Position numbers and translations under genes: made by a program. The notes under the pieces are model-generated. The model ran no database searches and had not been told where the DNA came from. It worked only from the letters and a program-made list of their open reading frames with translations. Positions 50,639 through 63,248 of a stretch of DNA of 64,000 nt are shown here, in pieces (position 1 is the stretch's first letter; each line of letters opens with the position of its first letter). This DNA is from Brassica napus (lineage: Eukaryota > Streptophyta > Magnoliopsida > Brassicales > Brassicaceae), in assembly GCF_020379485.1 (NCBI RefSeq), contig NC_063434.1, positions 28,777,401 to 28,841,400 of the forward strand, in the 5' to 3' direction.

Positions 50639-51477
50639 CGACAGGGACCCACCATACCTTACACAAACCTTTTATTGTACTTTTTAAACTAAAGAAATTA
50701 ATTATAATTAAAATTAGGCACTTTTTGATAATAATCAGATTATGTCACAAGCAAGCAGCCTACATGTCACACACCCACCCGTTGTCTATCCCTTCATTTT
50801 TCTTTCCTTGCGTTTTTTTCTTTTGTTTCCAAAGAGAGAGAGAGAGAGAGAGAGATAGAAGCTGAAGAAGAAATATTGTGGAATAATCGGCTCTGTGTTC
50901 TAAGGATTTCTGTCTGTTTGTCTCGAAACTTTATTGGTTCAGCCTGAGAAGATAGTTCAGACGATCTTTCTTATAAACTGTGAGTTGTTTTCCTCTTCTC
51001 TCTGTCTTTTTAGTTCTACGAATTAAAGATCCTTCTTCTTTTAGTGAAGGGTCTTCTCTATGAAGGGGCGGATCTTCCATTTTTTCATGTTTTCTTTTTG
51101 ATTATTGAGTTTTAAGCTTGTTAGGATGAGGATGATTATGATAATTGTGATCACTATAGAAAAAAATCTTGCAATTATTGAATTTTGAACTATGTCAAAC
51201 AAAAGTACTGTAGATTTACTGATCTGGGGTTTGAAGCTAAAGTTGATGTTATATTTACTTGTTTATTATTTTCTTTTGTTGGTTATAATCTCTGATTTGT
51301 GTACTGATTTGTTATAGTAAATCTCATTAAATAGATTTATTTCCGTTTTTATGCTTCTCCTTTTGTTATGAAGTTTCCACCTGTTTATAGAAATCACAAC
51401 CTGTATGCAGATATGTTTTAATATATATATTTGACTTTTTTTACAGCAGAAGTTGGATTTGGTCAGAGTAATAGAAG

Positions 51478-53031
51478 ATGGGTTACATGTGTGACTTCTG
51501 TGGTGAACAAAGATCAATGGTGTACTGTCGATCCGATGCTGCGTGTCTCTGCCTCTCCTGTGACCGGAGTATTCATTCAGCTAATGCATTGTCCAAACGA
51601 CATTCTAGGACACTTGTCTGCGAGAGATGCAATGCACATCCTGCTACAGTTAGGTGTGTTGAAGAAAGGGTTTCACTCTGTCAAAACTGTGACTGGTCAG
51701 GCCACAACAACAACAACAATTCTAATTCTTTGTCAAGTCATCACAAGAGACAAAGCATAAGTTGCTATTCTGGTTGCCCTTCAAGCTCGGAGCTCGCCTC
51801 TATATGGTCTTTTTGCTCGGACTTAGCTGGACAATCCGTTTGTGAACAAGAAATTGGTATGATGAATATAGACGATGATGGTCAGACCAACCAAAACTGT
51901 AATGAGGATAAGAAAGATGTCATCGTTGGCTCCTCTTCAAGGCTTGAAACCAGTTATGCAGCACATGCAAACTCACCATTTGCTAAGGTAATACTCCCTC
52001 CGTTTCAAATTAAGTATCATTATATAATAAAATTTCCTTGAAAAATAAATGTAATTTTATCAATTCAATCAATTCTTTTCCACGGATTTACCTTTTTTCT
52101 CTAATTAAATTAAAATAAAAGACTATAAATGCTCATTTAGATAGTCAAATCAGAACAAAATTGAATATATAACTTTTTTTAATTTCTGTGAAAAAAAAAC
52201 TAAAACAACATCTTACTTGTGTTGCATCCATGGTGTTATCATCTTGTTACTAAATTCGAGTTTATTGTGTGTTTATGGTTTGAAGGATATTGGAGTGTGT
52301 GAAGATGACTTTTATGATAACTTGGGTATGGATGAAGTTGACTTGGCACTTGAGAACTATGAAGAGCTCTTCGGTACTGCCTTTAACTCCTCAGGACATC
52401 TCTTTGGACAATGTGGAATCGATAGTCTTTTCCAGAAACATCAAGCAGCTCCTGAGGTATATATCTTTTTTGCATTTTCTTTTTGCATCTTTATGTGATT
52501 CTAATGATGATTTTGTTTTAATTTTAATCCAGGGAGGGAACTCAGTGCAACCAGCTGAGAGCAATGATTCATTCATGAGTTCTAAAACCGAGCCAATAAT
52601 TTGCTACACATCGAAGCCAGCACATTCCAACATATCTTTCTCTGGAGTCACCGGAGAAAGTTGTGCTGGAGATTTTCAAGAATGTGGTGCATCATCTTCC
52701 ATGCAGCTCTTGGGGGATCCACCATGGTATCCTCAAACATCACAGGATAATAATGCTTTCTCACATTCAGTTACTCGTAATAACGCGGTTATGCGTTACA
52801 AGGAAAAGAAGAAGGCTCGCAAGTAAGTGCACCGTACTCTCTATTGCAAAATCCAATGCATGCCACAATGAGACACTGTTGATTTTTTTTATTTGCTATA
52901 GGTTTGATAAGACAGTGAGGTATGCTTCTCGGAAAGCAAGAGCTGATGTGAGAAGGCGTGTAAAGGGGAGATTTATCAAAGCTGGTGAAGCTTATGACTA
53001 TGACCCACTCACTCCAACCAGAAGCTACTGA
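51478..53031 (+). CDS. COL9: CONSTANS-like B-box/CCT transcription regulator COL9 (BBX7)
   Basis: Four exons, 51478-51987, 52286-52456, 52533-52822 and 52902-53031, join in phase to about 366 residues. Two N-terminal B-boxes (about residues 4-45 and 47-88; [16 protein letters not shown] and [13 protein letters not shown] with regular Cys/His) bind zinc and mediate protein contacts. The middle is acidic and Asn/Ser-rich. The C-terminal CCT domain (about residues 318-360) contains [18 protein letters not shown] and ends DPLTPTRSY. In Arabidopsis COL9 (At3g07650) delays flowering by lowering CO and FT and oscillates with the clock. The CCT reads FDKTVRY where a basic residue usually follows FDK. 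A MITE begins seven bases into intron 1. Confidence 0.95.
51994..52220. mobile_element. Stowaway-like MITE remnant in COL9 intron 1
   Basis: It begins CTCCCTCCGTTTCAAATTAA just after a TA at intron positions 5-6. The right end (near TAAAACAACATCTTACTTG) is degenerate and lacks the matching CGGAGGGAG. It is a different family from the three 260-bp copies. Confidence 0.6.
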
Positions 53032-54177
53032 ATGATTCTCTATGAAAGGTAAACCTTTAGTAGATACTAGGGAAAAGGTTATGTGACTTATGGAGAGAGT
53101 TCTGAAGTCAGAATCTTGCAAACTGTGAAAAACAAGACTATTTACTCTGGTATGATAAGACACTAAACTGATGGTTTAAGCAATCATTCTTTATTGGGAT
53201 TCAGTCAGTTTTTTTTTGGCCTCAGAAGCTTCATTCTTGTTCAGAGGGATCATTCCTTGCTGCTACAGGCATTACACAGATCAGAGTTCCATGAGTTTTG
53301 TTCTTGGCAGGGAGATTTAGGGTAAATAAATAAACAATATGATTGTATACGCCTTTCTTTTCCATTTGTATGTATGCTGCTCATAAATGCTTTTCTGTTT
53401 TGCTCTCGGCAGCATTCTTGTAAATTAAAGACATTATCTAGAATCTTTCAGACAGTTATTGAACAGTTTGCCTCAAGAAGACAAAGTTTGTTACCACGTT
53501 AAGTCCTCTCTAACTAATTGACTTGATCAAGCTTAACGTTGCTTAGCGTCCAACTCTTTATTGAATTGATTGTAACTTTGAAGTCTCCCCTTGGTAGCTT
53601 TGAAGATAACTTTTACATTCGAATTTTCTTGAAACCCATTATTAACATCAAAAGGTCATACATTGTTTTTAGTTTTCTCATATTTTCGAATTCAAATATA
53701 AAGAAAAAATTTCAGGAACCTCGAATAGACAAGTTGAGCCAAGATGAAGAAAGTTTGTCCAAATTTGATTGCTGGCCCGGATATGAAAACATTGACCAAA
53801 AGGCCAAGAAAAGAACGAAGAGTCTTCAGATACAGACTCAGGCAGGCAGCAAAGTTCTTAGGCTTTAGCTCAGAAACTTATAAAGAGAGCTAAGAACAAC
53901 CTCTTCTCAAAACTAAGAAAGTAATTTTTTTGCTAAAAACCATAAGAAACAAAAAAGATATAGAAACACCAAAAACACTTTGATTCATAAAAAAATAATA
54001 ATACCTTCCCCCTATCCTCTTATGATCATTCTCTGTCAATCCCTTCATGCTTCAAAGCTTTTCATCTCTTCGGTAATTTGTTAAATGGCACACACAAACA
54101 CGCAAGTCAACGAAACCTGCACCATATCTTCCTGAACCCTCAAAATCTTCTTTTACTTTTCTTTTGTACTCCCTGTT
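53032..54177. other. Intergenic between convergent COL9 and DUF1296 genes
   Basis: Contains both 3' regions. An open frame at 53539-53868 (SKVLRL end) has no recognisable family and no support beyond length. Confidence 0.4.
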
Positions 54178-57100
54178 TCAGTAATTACTTGGCCAATTCA
54201 TCTGTGTCTGTTGAGGCTGTTGGAAAACGTTAGGCCCAGGTGCAACCATTTCACCTCCAGCGACACCACCTTGAGACTGTTGTAAGAGCGGATGATGAAC
54301 TCCTCCTGGTGCTGTCACTGCTTGTCCTGGATGATACATCCCTGGGAATGCCACGTGACCAGCTTGTGCTGGAGCGTAAGTCACGTGTTGCCCATGGTGC
54401 TGTAAACCGTAGAAAGAGCTTGGCACATCTCTTCCTGGTCCAGCAATCCATACAGGCAATGCTTCACTCTGCAAAACCCCAGGAAACTTTGAGTAATCCT
54501 TTAACCGGATTGGGTTTAAAGAGGGAAAGGGAATAGACATTACCTGTTGCCCTGTTGTGTTGTAGCCGTTGTTTTCCTTCAACTGCAATGTGCTGAGATC
54601 CTCATTGGAATTTGAATTCCCAGCTGAAGCAGCAGAGGAGGGATTATACCCTGCTGGGAAGGAACCATACGATGGTCCGTAACCACCAGGCATACCAACA
54701 TGAGCCAAGTTTCCTGCGTTAGTCCCGGGCTTGTAATGAGGAAGTGTGTATTTGCCTCCTGGTGCAGCAGCTCCAGGGGGTGGAGGAGTATGATATACAC
54801 CGCTCGCCTGAGGTTGCTGGGGAAATGCACCGTTGCTCAAGAACGGGTGCATTGTCGGGAGAGGTGGATAGAACGGGGAGAAGTAGTGTCCATATGGCAT
54901 GTAGTTTGGTGGATAATGCGACATGTGTAATCCCGGGGGACGGAAAACAGGAACAGGCTGCTGCGTGACAGGTAAAGAGCTCTGCATCAGCCCAGCAGCC
55001 TGAGTTGCCAATGGAGTTGGACTAGCTGTCGACATCACCAAATTGTTTCCACCCTGCAAATCAACATGTTTAAACATTTTAGACACAGAAAACTGATGTT
55101 ATATGTTTGTAAAATGTTTCATAATGCATTCAAGTGGCTGGTATGTTAAATTTTACCACTAATGCTACTGATGTTGGAAGACTAATGCGATGATAAACGT
55201 AAAAATCTCAGAACAACGTTTAGGCCAAAATCGCAAGGCGTGGAATGTATTATATAATAAACAAATAACCCAAAAAAATTGCTCTAACCTCTTGCATGGT
55301 TTGAGATGAATGAGGAGGCAACCCTGTAACATTCCCATTGAATTTGGACGCAGCAAAGGGAGAAACACGGCCATCACTGTCAAGGCCTGGGCGGTAGAAC
55401 TGAGCATAGTAACTCGCTGTATCAAATGGCTGCTGGACCTTCAAGCAACAAAAGCAAATGTTATTTAAATTGAAAATATAAAAATCGATCAAGCATATGG
55501 TAGCTTAAAAGATACTCCCTCCGTTTTTTAATATAAGTCGTTTTAGATAAACTTTTTTGTTCCAAATTATATGTCGTTTTCGGTTTTTTATGTAACATTT
55601 ATTAGTAATTAATGCTGTCTGACCAATGATAATATATCTTCTATTTTTCTATTGGTTAAATTGTGGTTAGGTAAATAATTAATGATGTTTTTGTTTCGAA
55701 AATATAAGAAATTAATGATTTTCTTAATCTATGTGCATAGCTTCAAAACGACTTATAATAAAAAACGGAGGGAGTATCAAATTTGGAGCATTACCACAAA
55801 ATTGGGAATACGAAGGGCATCACGTGCTTGAGGGTCAGCATTCTCAAATTGTGGAAGCTGGCTCCCAGGAGCTGGAGGAGCGAGCCCGGTGATATTACTC
55901 GGAACGTGGTCAAAAGAGTTTTGATTGCTTTCGGACTCCAACATATTCTCTTGCTTGGAGACATCATACTCTGGAGCTGCATTTGTTGCGGTAATACCTT
56001 CACCAGCCATATCATTTGGAACTTGTGAAGGCGACTCTGAGTAAACATTATTGTCCTCCTCCTTTTCAGTCGAAATGACAGTTGGGTGACTGAATGCATT
56101 AAAAAGAAAAAAAAAACATTTTAGACACTGGTCGTATGCTGCATACAGTCATAGTTCAAGACATCAAAGTGAAGAAAATTTAATACCTACAAATGATTAA
56201 AAACTGGTTTCTGTTTCAAACTTAAGAGCTACAAGCAGGAAAGAGAGTTGTTTCTAAATACAAAACCCAATTAGCCTAGCCACTGACACTATTAGATCAA
56301 CTGGCAGCCTACATCATGCAAAAATATACCTAGCGAACTACACTAATCCATTATTTACAACTATTTCCAACTTCTAATCACTCTAAACTGAGAATATTTA
56401 GTCGCTCAGATGCAATAATAATAATTGACGAAGTAGAGAAAAGTGGATACCTCAATTCCTCCTCTTCAAACCTTTCTTCAACTTCCGGCGAATTCTGAGA
56501 GAGAGGTGCAGATATTTTCTCAGTCTCTGGAAAAGCTACTGAAGTTGATGTTATTGAAAAGCCAGCATCAAAGCTTCCAAAGCTAAACTTGGTTCGTTCA
56601 GCCTCTGGAACAAGGATGTGGTTTGGAATAATAACATGCTGACGTTGGATCTGCAAGTCTTCAAGCTGCCTCTCCAATCTAGATGTACCCTCTGCAGAAG
56701 GGACAACATCTTCAACAGATTTTTCGCTGGCTTCAGTAGGAACTACAAGAGTTTCGGTTGTAGCTGATGCGACAGAGCCCTGAGTGGTGTTATGGTTCAC
56801 TGGCTTCGGTTTCCATTCCTTACCTAGAAACGAAGCATCCATGATGGTGGTGTCAGAAGATTGCCAATGCAAATTAAAAACAAATAAAGAAGAACTATGG
56901 AAGACAAAAAAGTGTTTCACTTCCTTATTTACATAAATGAATCATAGTTACCTCTTTGAGCAACGGTCTGATGCGACCGGTTACTGTAGTTAGAAGAAGG
57001 CCGGCTACCCGTGCTGTTGCTATGAGATGAAGCAGGCCTCGGAACATAAGCGTCGTTCACGGCGGTCTTCACAACCCCACGAGCTCTGTTATGGAACTTG

Positions 57101-59196
57101 CTTTCTCCCATGTGTTGTTCATGCACTGTTTGCTCGCCAACAGATTTGGGAGTGAATCGAACCTCAGAGGAGGATGGACGAGGGAGTGGCAAAGAACCAG
57201 CCGACTTCTGCTCATTAACGCCCAATGCTAGACGATTTTTGCTTGATTCAATGCTGTTTGAGGGGACTGAAGATCCAGTAGCTTTGCCTTGGCCTGAACG
57301 AGCTGGTCGGTTGGAAGGATGATGAACATCAGAAGTTTTATCCATCACAGCTGAATGGCTGTTAATAAAACAAAGATCATGAGAAAGTTCATCTACACGG
57401 TATATTCATGCTGGAAGAAAAAAGGCCTACTCCTACTAATGTCATACAGAATAAAGAAAAATGATACATAATAGGGATTTGTGCTATAGGATGAGAATCA
57501 CCTTGACACTGCATTGTCTTTAGTTTTTGTTTCTTGGGAGGTTGAAGCTGATGGATCGGTGACCTGCTTTGGACCGTTTTCTTTTCTGAAAGAATTCTTT
57601 GAACCGGCACCATCTGATTAGAAAGTAAACATTCACAACAGAGACTTTATCAACGACTGAACTTTTCAGAAAGAAACAGAGTATGGACAGCCACTAGGGA
57701 ACTTTCTATAGCACATGCTTCGACTGGGCACACTAAATCCAAGTTATAAACACGTGCAACATGTCCTCGGAGGAAAATAAGCAAGAATAAGTTTTAAGTA
57801 TATATAACAAACAGGATTAAGACCGCAAGTAAACCACCTTACAAAGAAAACTAATGCTGTATATTAAGAGATGTAACATTTTGGTGTTTACCATGTGATG
57901 AATGACGAGAAGAGAAATTCACCCGACCACCCCTGCCACCACGGCCTGGGCCACCAGATCTCCATTGTGGTTCAACAGAATCCTTGTTGGTAAGGTTCTG
58001 TTGCATTTAATAACATAGTCAATCACCATGTCACAAAATATGATGTTTAATGAAATAGACCATAAGAAGTGCAAAAACCACCAACCTCTTTTCTCTTATC
58101 ACGCTTCTTCTTAACCTCAAGGAATGGATCTGCAGAATCACGAACAATTTTCCAAATTAGTTCAGAGCATAGTATCAACCAATCCTAGAAACCGTCCCCA
58201 AACTACATGATATTCATACACACGCATTGACTTATATGAACCATTCTAAAATCCCAATGCAATACCACAAGATCTGACTTGACAACAAAAAGCTAAACAA
58301 AATAAAAATAACCAGAGTTGCACTGATAGATCCAGAGACATGGGTTTAAAACTTTTTTTCAAAGAGCGCAGAAAACAAGTCCATGGACATGTGAATTTCT
58401 AAGCAATAGATTCAACATCTACAAGTAGTCCCCCCTCAGACAAAGCACTCAGATAATTTTCACTTAGACCATCTCTAATGTATTTCTCTATTTTTACCTC
58501 TAAAATAGAGGAACTCTATAATAGAGTTGGGTTTTACTCCAATGTATTTCTCTAAAATAGAGATCTCTACATATAGAGCAAAATATAGAGGAATGCTATT
58601 TCTTCCTCTATAAATAGAGGAGAAAATAGCAATCTCTATTTTAGAGGCAAAAATAGAGATGGGTTGGAGTGATTTTACCTCTAAATGCTATTATAGAGGT
58701 AGAAATAGAGGTGGGTTGGAGATGCTCTTAGAAGCTAAGTAACCTTTCACACACACACCACTAGTGGATATAAATTGATTCTCACGCATATTCTAAATCA
58801 AATCCTAAACTTTTTTTTGTGGAAAAACGGATATAAAACAAAATCACAAAGACAACTTTTACTACCGAACATAAGAGAAAGACAAATCAGAAGCTAAAAC
58901 CTAAGTTTAAGACAAGAAAAAAAAAACAAAAACCCCCAAATCGAAAACCTAAAATTACATCGCGGATCCGTTAATCGAACGAATCGAATACAAGGATTAA
59001 AAGATCATTACATACCCTGAAGAAGAAGGCGCTGAGTAGCCTCATCGGGATTCATATTGCATTCGAGGAGCATTGCGTGAATCTCCTCCTCACTGTAGTT
59101 CCCAGCAGTGATCTCCTTGATCGTCTGAATCGTCTTCCGAGTCTTCGCCGGAATCGAAACCCTAGCGCCACCACCACCACCACCGCCGCCTACCAT
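54178..59196 (-). CDS. DUF1296 / GIP1-like protein (At3g07660 type)
   Basis: About ten minus-strand exons encode roughly 820 residues: 59196-59015, 58129-58086, 57997-57892, 57613-57502, 57358-56952, 56823-56451, 56089-55795, 55438-55289, 55053-54544 and about 54468-54178. The N-terminal DUF1296/GIP1_N region is a UBA-like helical domain (RKTIQTIKEITAGNYSEEE, NMNPDEATQRLL). It is followed by an RGG-like stretch (GGPGGRGGRGGRV), long low-complexity Ser/Asn regions, and a Pro/Gly/Tyr/Gln-rich C-terminal half ending QQTQMNWPSNY. Relatives include GBF-interacting protein 1 and SUO-like RNA-body proteins, so a role in nuclear or RNA-granule complexes is plausible but unproven. The gene lies convergent to COL9, as At3g07650/At3g07660. 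Introns 1 and 7 carry transposons. One splice boundary may be off by a base. Confidence 0.88.
55515..55774. mobile_element. Stowaway-type MITE, copy 3, in DUF1296 intron 7
   Basis: 260 bp with TA on both sides and ends CTCCCTCCGTTTTTTA / TAAAAAACGGAGGGAG, the best preserved copy of the family. It ends about 20 bases below the exon 7 splice donor (55794-55795). Confidence 0.9.
58467..58727. mobile_element. Tourist-like (PIF/Harbinger) MITE in DUF1296 intron 1
   Basis: 261 bp with ends GACCATCTCTAATG and, inverted, GAGCATCTCCAACC, flanked by TTA on both sides (58464-58466 and 58728-58730). The interior is made of repeated short palindromes such as CTCTATTTTAGAG, so it could form a structured transcript. 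Confidence 0.85.
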
Positions 59197-59907
59197 CCTC
59201 TTAACAAACTTACGTCGCTCTTTGTCGCTTCTGTGAATCGAATCTGGGACCAGACCTAGAAGGTCTCGGTGCCTATACGAATAGGAGAGTGATGAATCAG
59301 CAGAGGAGAGGATTGGGATTTGAAACTACGAGGAGGAGGAAGAAGGGGGCGAGAAAGGGGAATGAGCAAAAAAAAAAATACGCAAGTGTGTGATTTTAGA
59401 AGCGTAGGGCTCTCTCTCTCTTATACTACTATTATGTTTTGGCTTAATCCTTTTTCCTTCTCAGTTTTTAAATTTTTAATTATTGAAATTAATGAATCTT
59501 TTAAGAGTAATTGCGTCCGATATCAACGGACAGAAGATTATTTAGGGAATTGGCATAGTGGCTTTTCGTCACTGTTGACTTGGTGCATATGTCCCAAAAT
59601 ACCCCTATAGACTATATCTCACAACCCTATTGCGGACAGCTAACCTATTCTATAGGTCCTAGTAGAAGTAGCAATAAAAGTACATAAGGATCACTTTCAC
59701 GTCAACCTCGTGTACTTCACGCAGCTAAAGATAAGAATCAGTTGGCAATAGGTGAAATTAAATTGATCATAAAAATTTCTCAGCTTTTTAATTACAGAAC
59801 TTTCTCTTTCATCTGGTTATTTAAGCGTATACGAAGGAGACGAAATTGCAGCTGAGAAGAAAGAATACCAACAAAAATAAATACATCGAAGACGCAAACG
59901 AGAAAAT
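59197..59907. other. Promoter region between DUF1296 gene and the DUF1985 gene
   Basis: No gene seen. The two start codons diverge across this 0.7 kb, and a CT-rich run lies near 59410-59423. Confidence 0.45.
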
Positions 59908-62900
59908 ATGGTTTCTGTCAGGCTAGTTGATTGTTCTGATCCACCGGAAGAACAACCCGTCAGACCGATCCCTGAGATGATGTTTGCAGTTGGAGAAGAA
60001 CCAGTCGGCGTGCGTGTTCTCACCTATCTCTCATCCGGAGCCATTAATCGCATCTTTAATGCATTAGAAGAGGAGGAAGTACAGATTATACGGAGATCTG
60101 CGTTTGGGAAAATTCTGGAGATTGTGGACAAACCAGTTTTTTCCGGGAGATTCGCCAGATTCATACTATCGAGGCAGTTGAAAACGAAAAAAAAACATGA
60201 AGCTTGGTTCCGTTTTGCTGGTAAACCAATACGGTTTTCCCTTAGAGAATTTGCGATTGTGACCGGTCTACCATGTGGAAAGTTTCCAATGAAATCAAAG
60301 ATGAAGCTCAAAGAAACTATTTCCGAAAAACCATACTGGCCTTCCCTTTTTGGAAAAGCTGAGGTAGCTACAGTGGCTTCTGTGATCAAGTTGCTTACGA
60401 GGCGTACAGTTGCAGATCGGGTTGTGCGTATCAAATACGCATGCTTGGCGATATTATCTTCTGTTCTTCTCCCAACAAACATGAAGATGAAAATTTGTAG
60501 AGAACATGCTGAGGCTATTGAAGATCTGGATGAATTTTTTTCTTACCCATGGGGAAGACTTGCTTTCGACATGCTTATGGGAAGTATTAAAGAGAGAGAC
60601 GAGGTTTCTCTGTCACAAAATACCATTGCTGTTAAAGGATTTGCACTTGCCTTGCAGCTTGTGATGGTTGAGGCCGTCCCCTCTCTTACTGAAGTTGTCC
60701 AGGAAACGTGTTCTGATTCCGAAGGAGACAGCGACGAAGAATATGATGGTATGTGTGAGAAATCAAAGAGAAAGACGCTTAGTCCTGGTCACGCAAGAAA
60801 CGTTGACAAGCAAACTGATGTAAGAAATTTGCATAAACTATACATTTTTTTACGAACAAGTCATGGTCTTTTGGAGTGGTTTTTTTGGGAACTAAAAATA
60901 GTTTGAAGTCCATTGAATTTGTTTTTGCGATTTATATCCGGTTTTACGATTTATATCCGGCTCAGTTATCTTTGTTCTAAAATGCAATGTTTGCTAGAAT
61001 TAGTTAAAGACTCAGCCTACGTATTGTGTGTTCCAGGTTTTTGTTAGAAGTATAATTGATGAAGACCCATTGAGACCCATAGACGAGTCAAATTTGGTCT
61101 GGTCTGACGAGGAAGATGATGAAAAGGTTAACAACATGGTATATCTCATCAATACAAACTTTCAGTTCACGAAGTCCATGTTTGTTGGTGGGCTGAGTAA
61201 GTTAGATGTAGATCGCATGAGAGAAACCGATAATCTGACATCGAAGGCTAAGAAATCGAAGAAACTGCCTGTCCTAAACACTTCAAACGATCCAGGTTAC
61301 ATTGCTTCCCTTGTTATTGAGAAAATGAAACCAGAGTTTCAAACTATGGACGGGAATATCATGCAAGCTTGTAGGAGGGTAGATTCAATAGAGGGATCTT
61401 TGGTTGGACTTGTTCACTCTGTTTTTGGGAAGTTAAAAGAAGAAATGCTAGAGTCGGTTAGGCATTTGGTTACTGCGTTGACTAAAGTAGAAGGTGCTGC
61501 TCCAGCAATGATTGAAGAGAACCTAACAAATACAGCGGTTAGACAAAATGGCATTGTGCCGGATTCAAATTCGAGTCCAGTTAGAGAAGCAAATGATCAA
61601 ACTATCCGTAACATTCTTGGTAATCTAAGTTCGTACTCCACTCCCCCAAATTCGCCGCGTTTATGCCAGGTTAATTTTATTCTATACCAATTTTAAATGT
61701 TGCAAGGGAGTCTCCTAGCATGCTGAATTGGGGAGATGTGTTCTTCGTTTTCTTTTTTTTTTCCGTTTGTAGGGGGAGAATCCCAGTCCAAAATATAATG
61801 AGGAAGGTTTATATTTTGAAGCTGGAGGTGATAACGTTAATGACAGTTTTGCACTTTCAGCTCATAGCCAGAATCATCAACGGGCAGTTGAAATCAATCA
61901 ACCATTGGTCTGATTGTCTTTATATTTTTCCGAAATATATATTTGTCAATTATATCTACAAAGTGATGCATTACAATTTCATGTTCTTTATTCTTATTCT
62001 GTAAAGGAGGAAGAGAACAGGGTACAGGGACCAGCCATGGATATGCCTTCTTTTTCTCTGGGTTTAACGCAAGAAGAGGCGTTGAATGGGAATCATGGTA
62101 TTACTTTCAAGGAGTCTGTGTGTCATCAGCCTGAGTCTATTGTCAAGGCTGTTGATAACATTGAAGTACGACATCAGTATCGGAAAAGCAAAAGACAAAA
62201 GTGTGTTCCTCATGCACTTTTGGCGGATTACGAATGTGGTCCGGAGATTGGGTCACGTGTGAAGAAATCCCAAAACTTCATATTTTCAAGTCATGAACGA
62301 AATCAGATCGATAGGAAGTATGAACGACTTTTACAGAGAGTAAACCGACATTTGTAAGTAATTCCAATATTTCTCACTCTTTCTTAGAGTACTTACTCTT
62401 AAGGAAAATAACTAGTGTATTAAACATTTGTTTTTAAGTTGTGCGATCAGTGTTTATAAAGTCAGTGGAGTCTCGGTGTTAGGAAAAGATATTCTACTAA
62501 TTGCAGAGAGATCGAAGTTTCTCACCTCAAAGGTTAACCATTGTTTTCACTTTCTGACATTAACTAATTCTTTACGGTCTGTTACAATATTTAAAACAAT
62601 AATTTGTATATAACCGTGTGTTTTTCGCAGGTTGTTGACATACTTATACGGCTTGTGCAATATACTGTTCAACAACAATTTACTGCACATACTCAGCACA
62701 GGGATGTATTTCTTGACAATACATATGCCTCCGCAATCACAAAGACATATCCCAAGTTTCGTAAGAGTAGGAAAAAAAATGCCTACATTTTCCCCAGAGG
62801 AGTGGTTAAAATATTTACAACAAGGGAAGATTCATTCCTCCAGCCTACCCGGTATTACTTTCCACTAAATGTGGGGAAGAAACATTGGGTAGGTATATGT

Positions 62901-63248
62901 GTGGATCACAATCGTGGGAAAATAACAGTTCTAGATAGCAATACCTCCTTGTTCACTGATGCAATTATGGAGAAACATCTACAACCTCACTTGGTTATGT
63001 TGCCGTATCTTCTCAGACTCTCTATGCAAGTAAGTGGAACTGATGAACCAAAGCGTTTTGCTGTTGAGCGTCCCAAAGATTTTGCTCAAACCCAAAATCC
63101 AGCCGACACTGGGCTGATGGCTGTGCTATTGATGTCCACCCATGCTGTTTACGGTCTTGAAGCATGCAAGAATATCAATACTGATGTTCTTGTGGAAGCA
63201 GGTAGGAGTGCTGCGGTTATGGCTTTTGAGTGTGAAGATATGTTCTAG
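59908..63248 (+). CDS. DUF1985 + Ulp1/C48 peptidase-like protein (MULE-associated type)
   Basis: Six exons (59908-60819, 61037-61669, 61773-61907, 62007-62353, 62439-62532, 62631-63248) join in phase to about 912 residues. The N-terminal DUF1985 domain is at about residues 60-230 (FARFILSRQL, HEAWFRFAGKPIRFSLREFA, VTGLPCGKFP). A long acidic and Ser-rich linker follows. The C-terminal domain resembles SUMO-protease-like C48 peptidases: NVGKKHWVGICVD supplies the histidine and KITVLDSNTS the aspartate. Where the catalytic cysteine is expected the sequence is NPADTGLMAVLL, so Cys is replaced by Thr. Proteins of this type abound in Brassicaceae and are often carried by Mutator-like elements. No terminal repeats or MURA-type transposase were seen here. 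Function unknown; protease activity is unlikely. Confidence 0.8.

Noticed and set aside
53539..53868. 109-codon ORF between COL9 and the DUF1296 gene
   Set aside because: Hydrophobic then basic composition without motifs, lying in the convergent 3' regions; probably chance.
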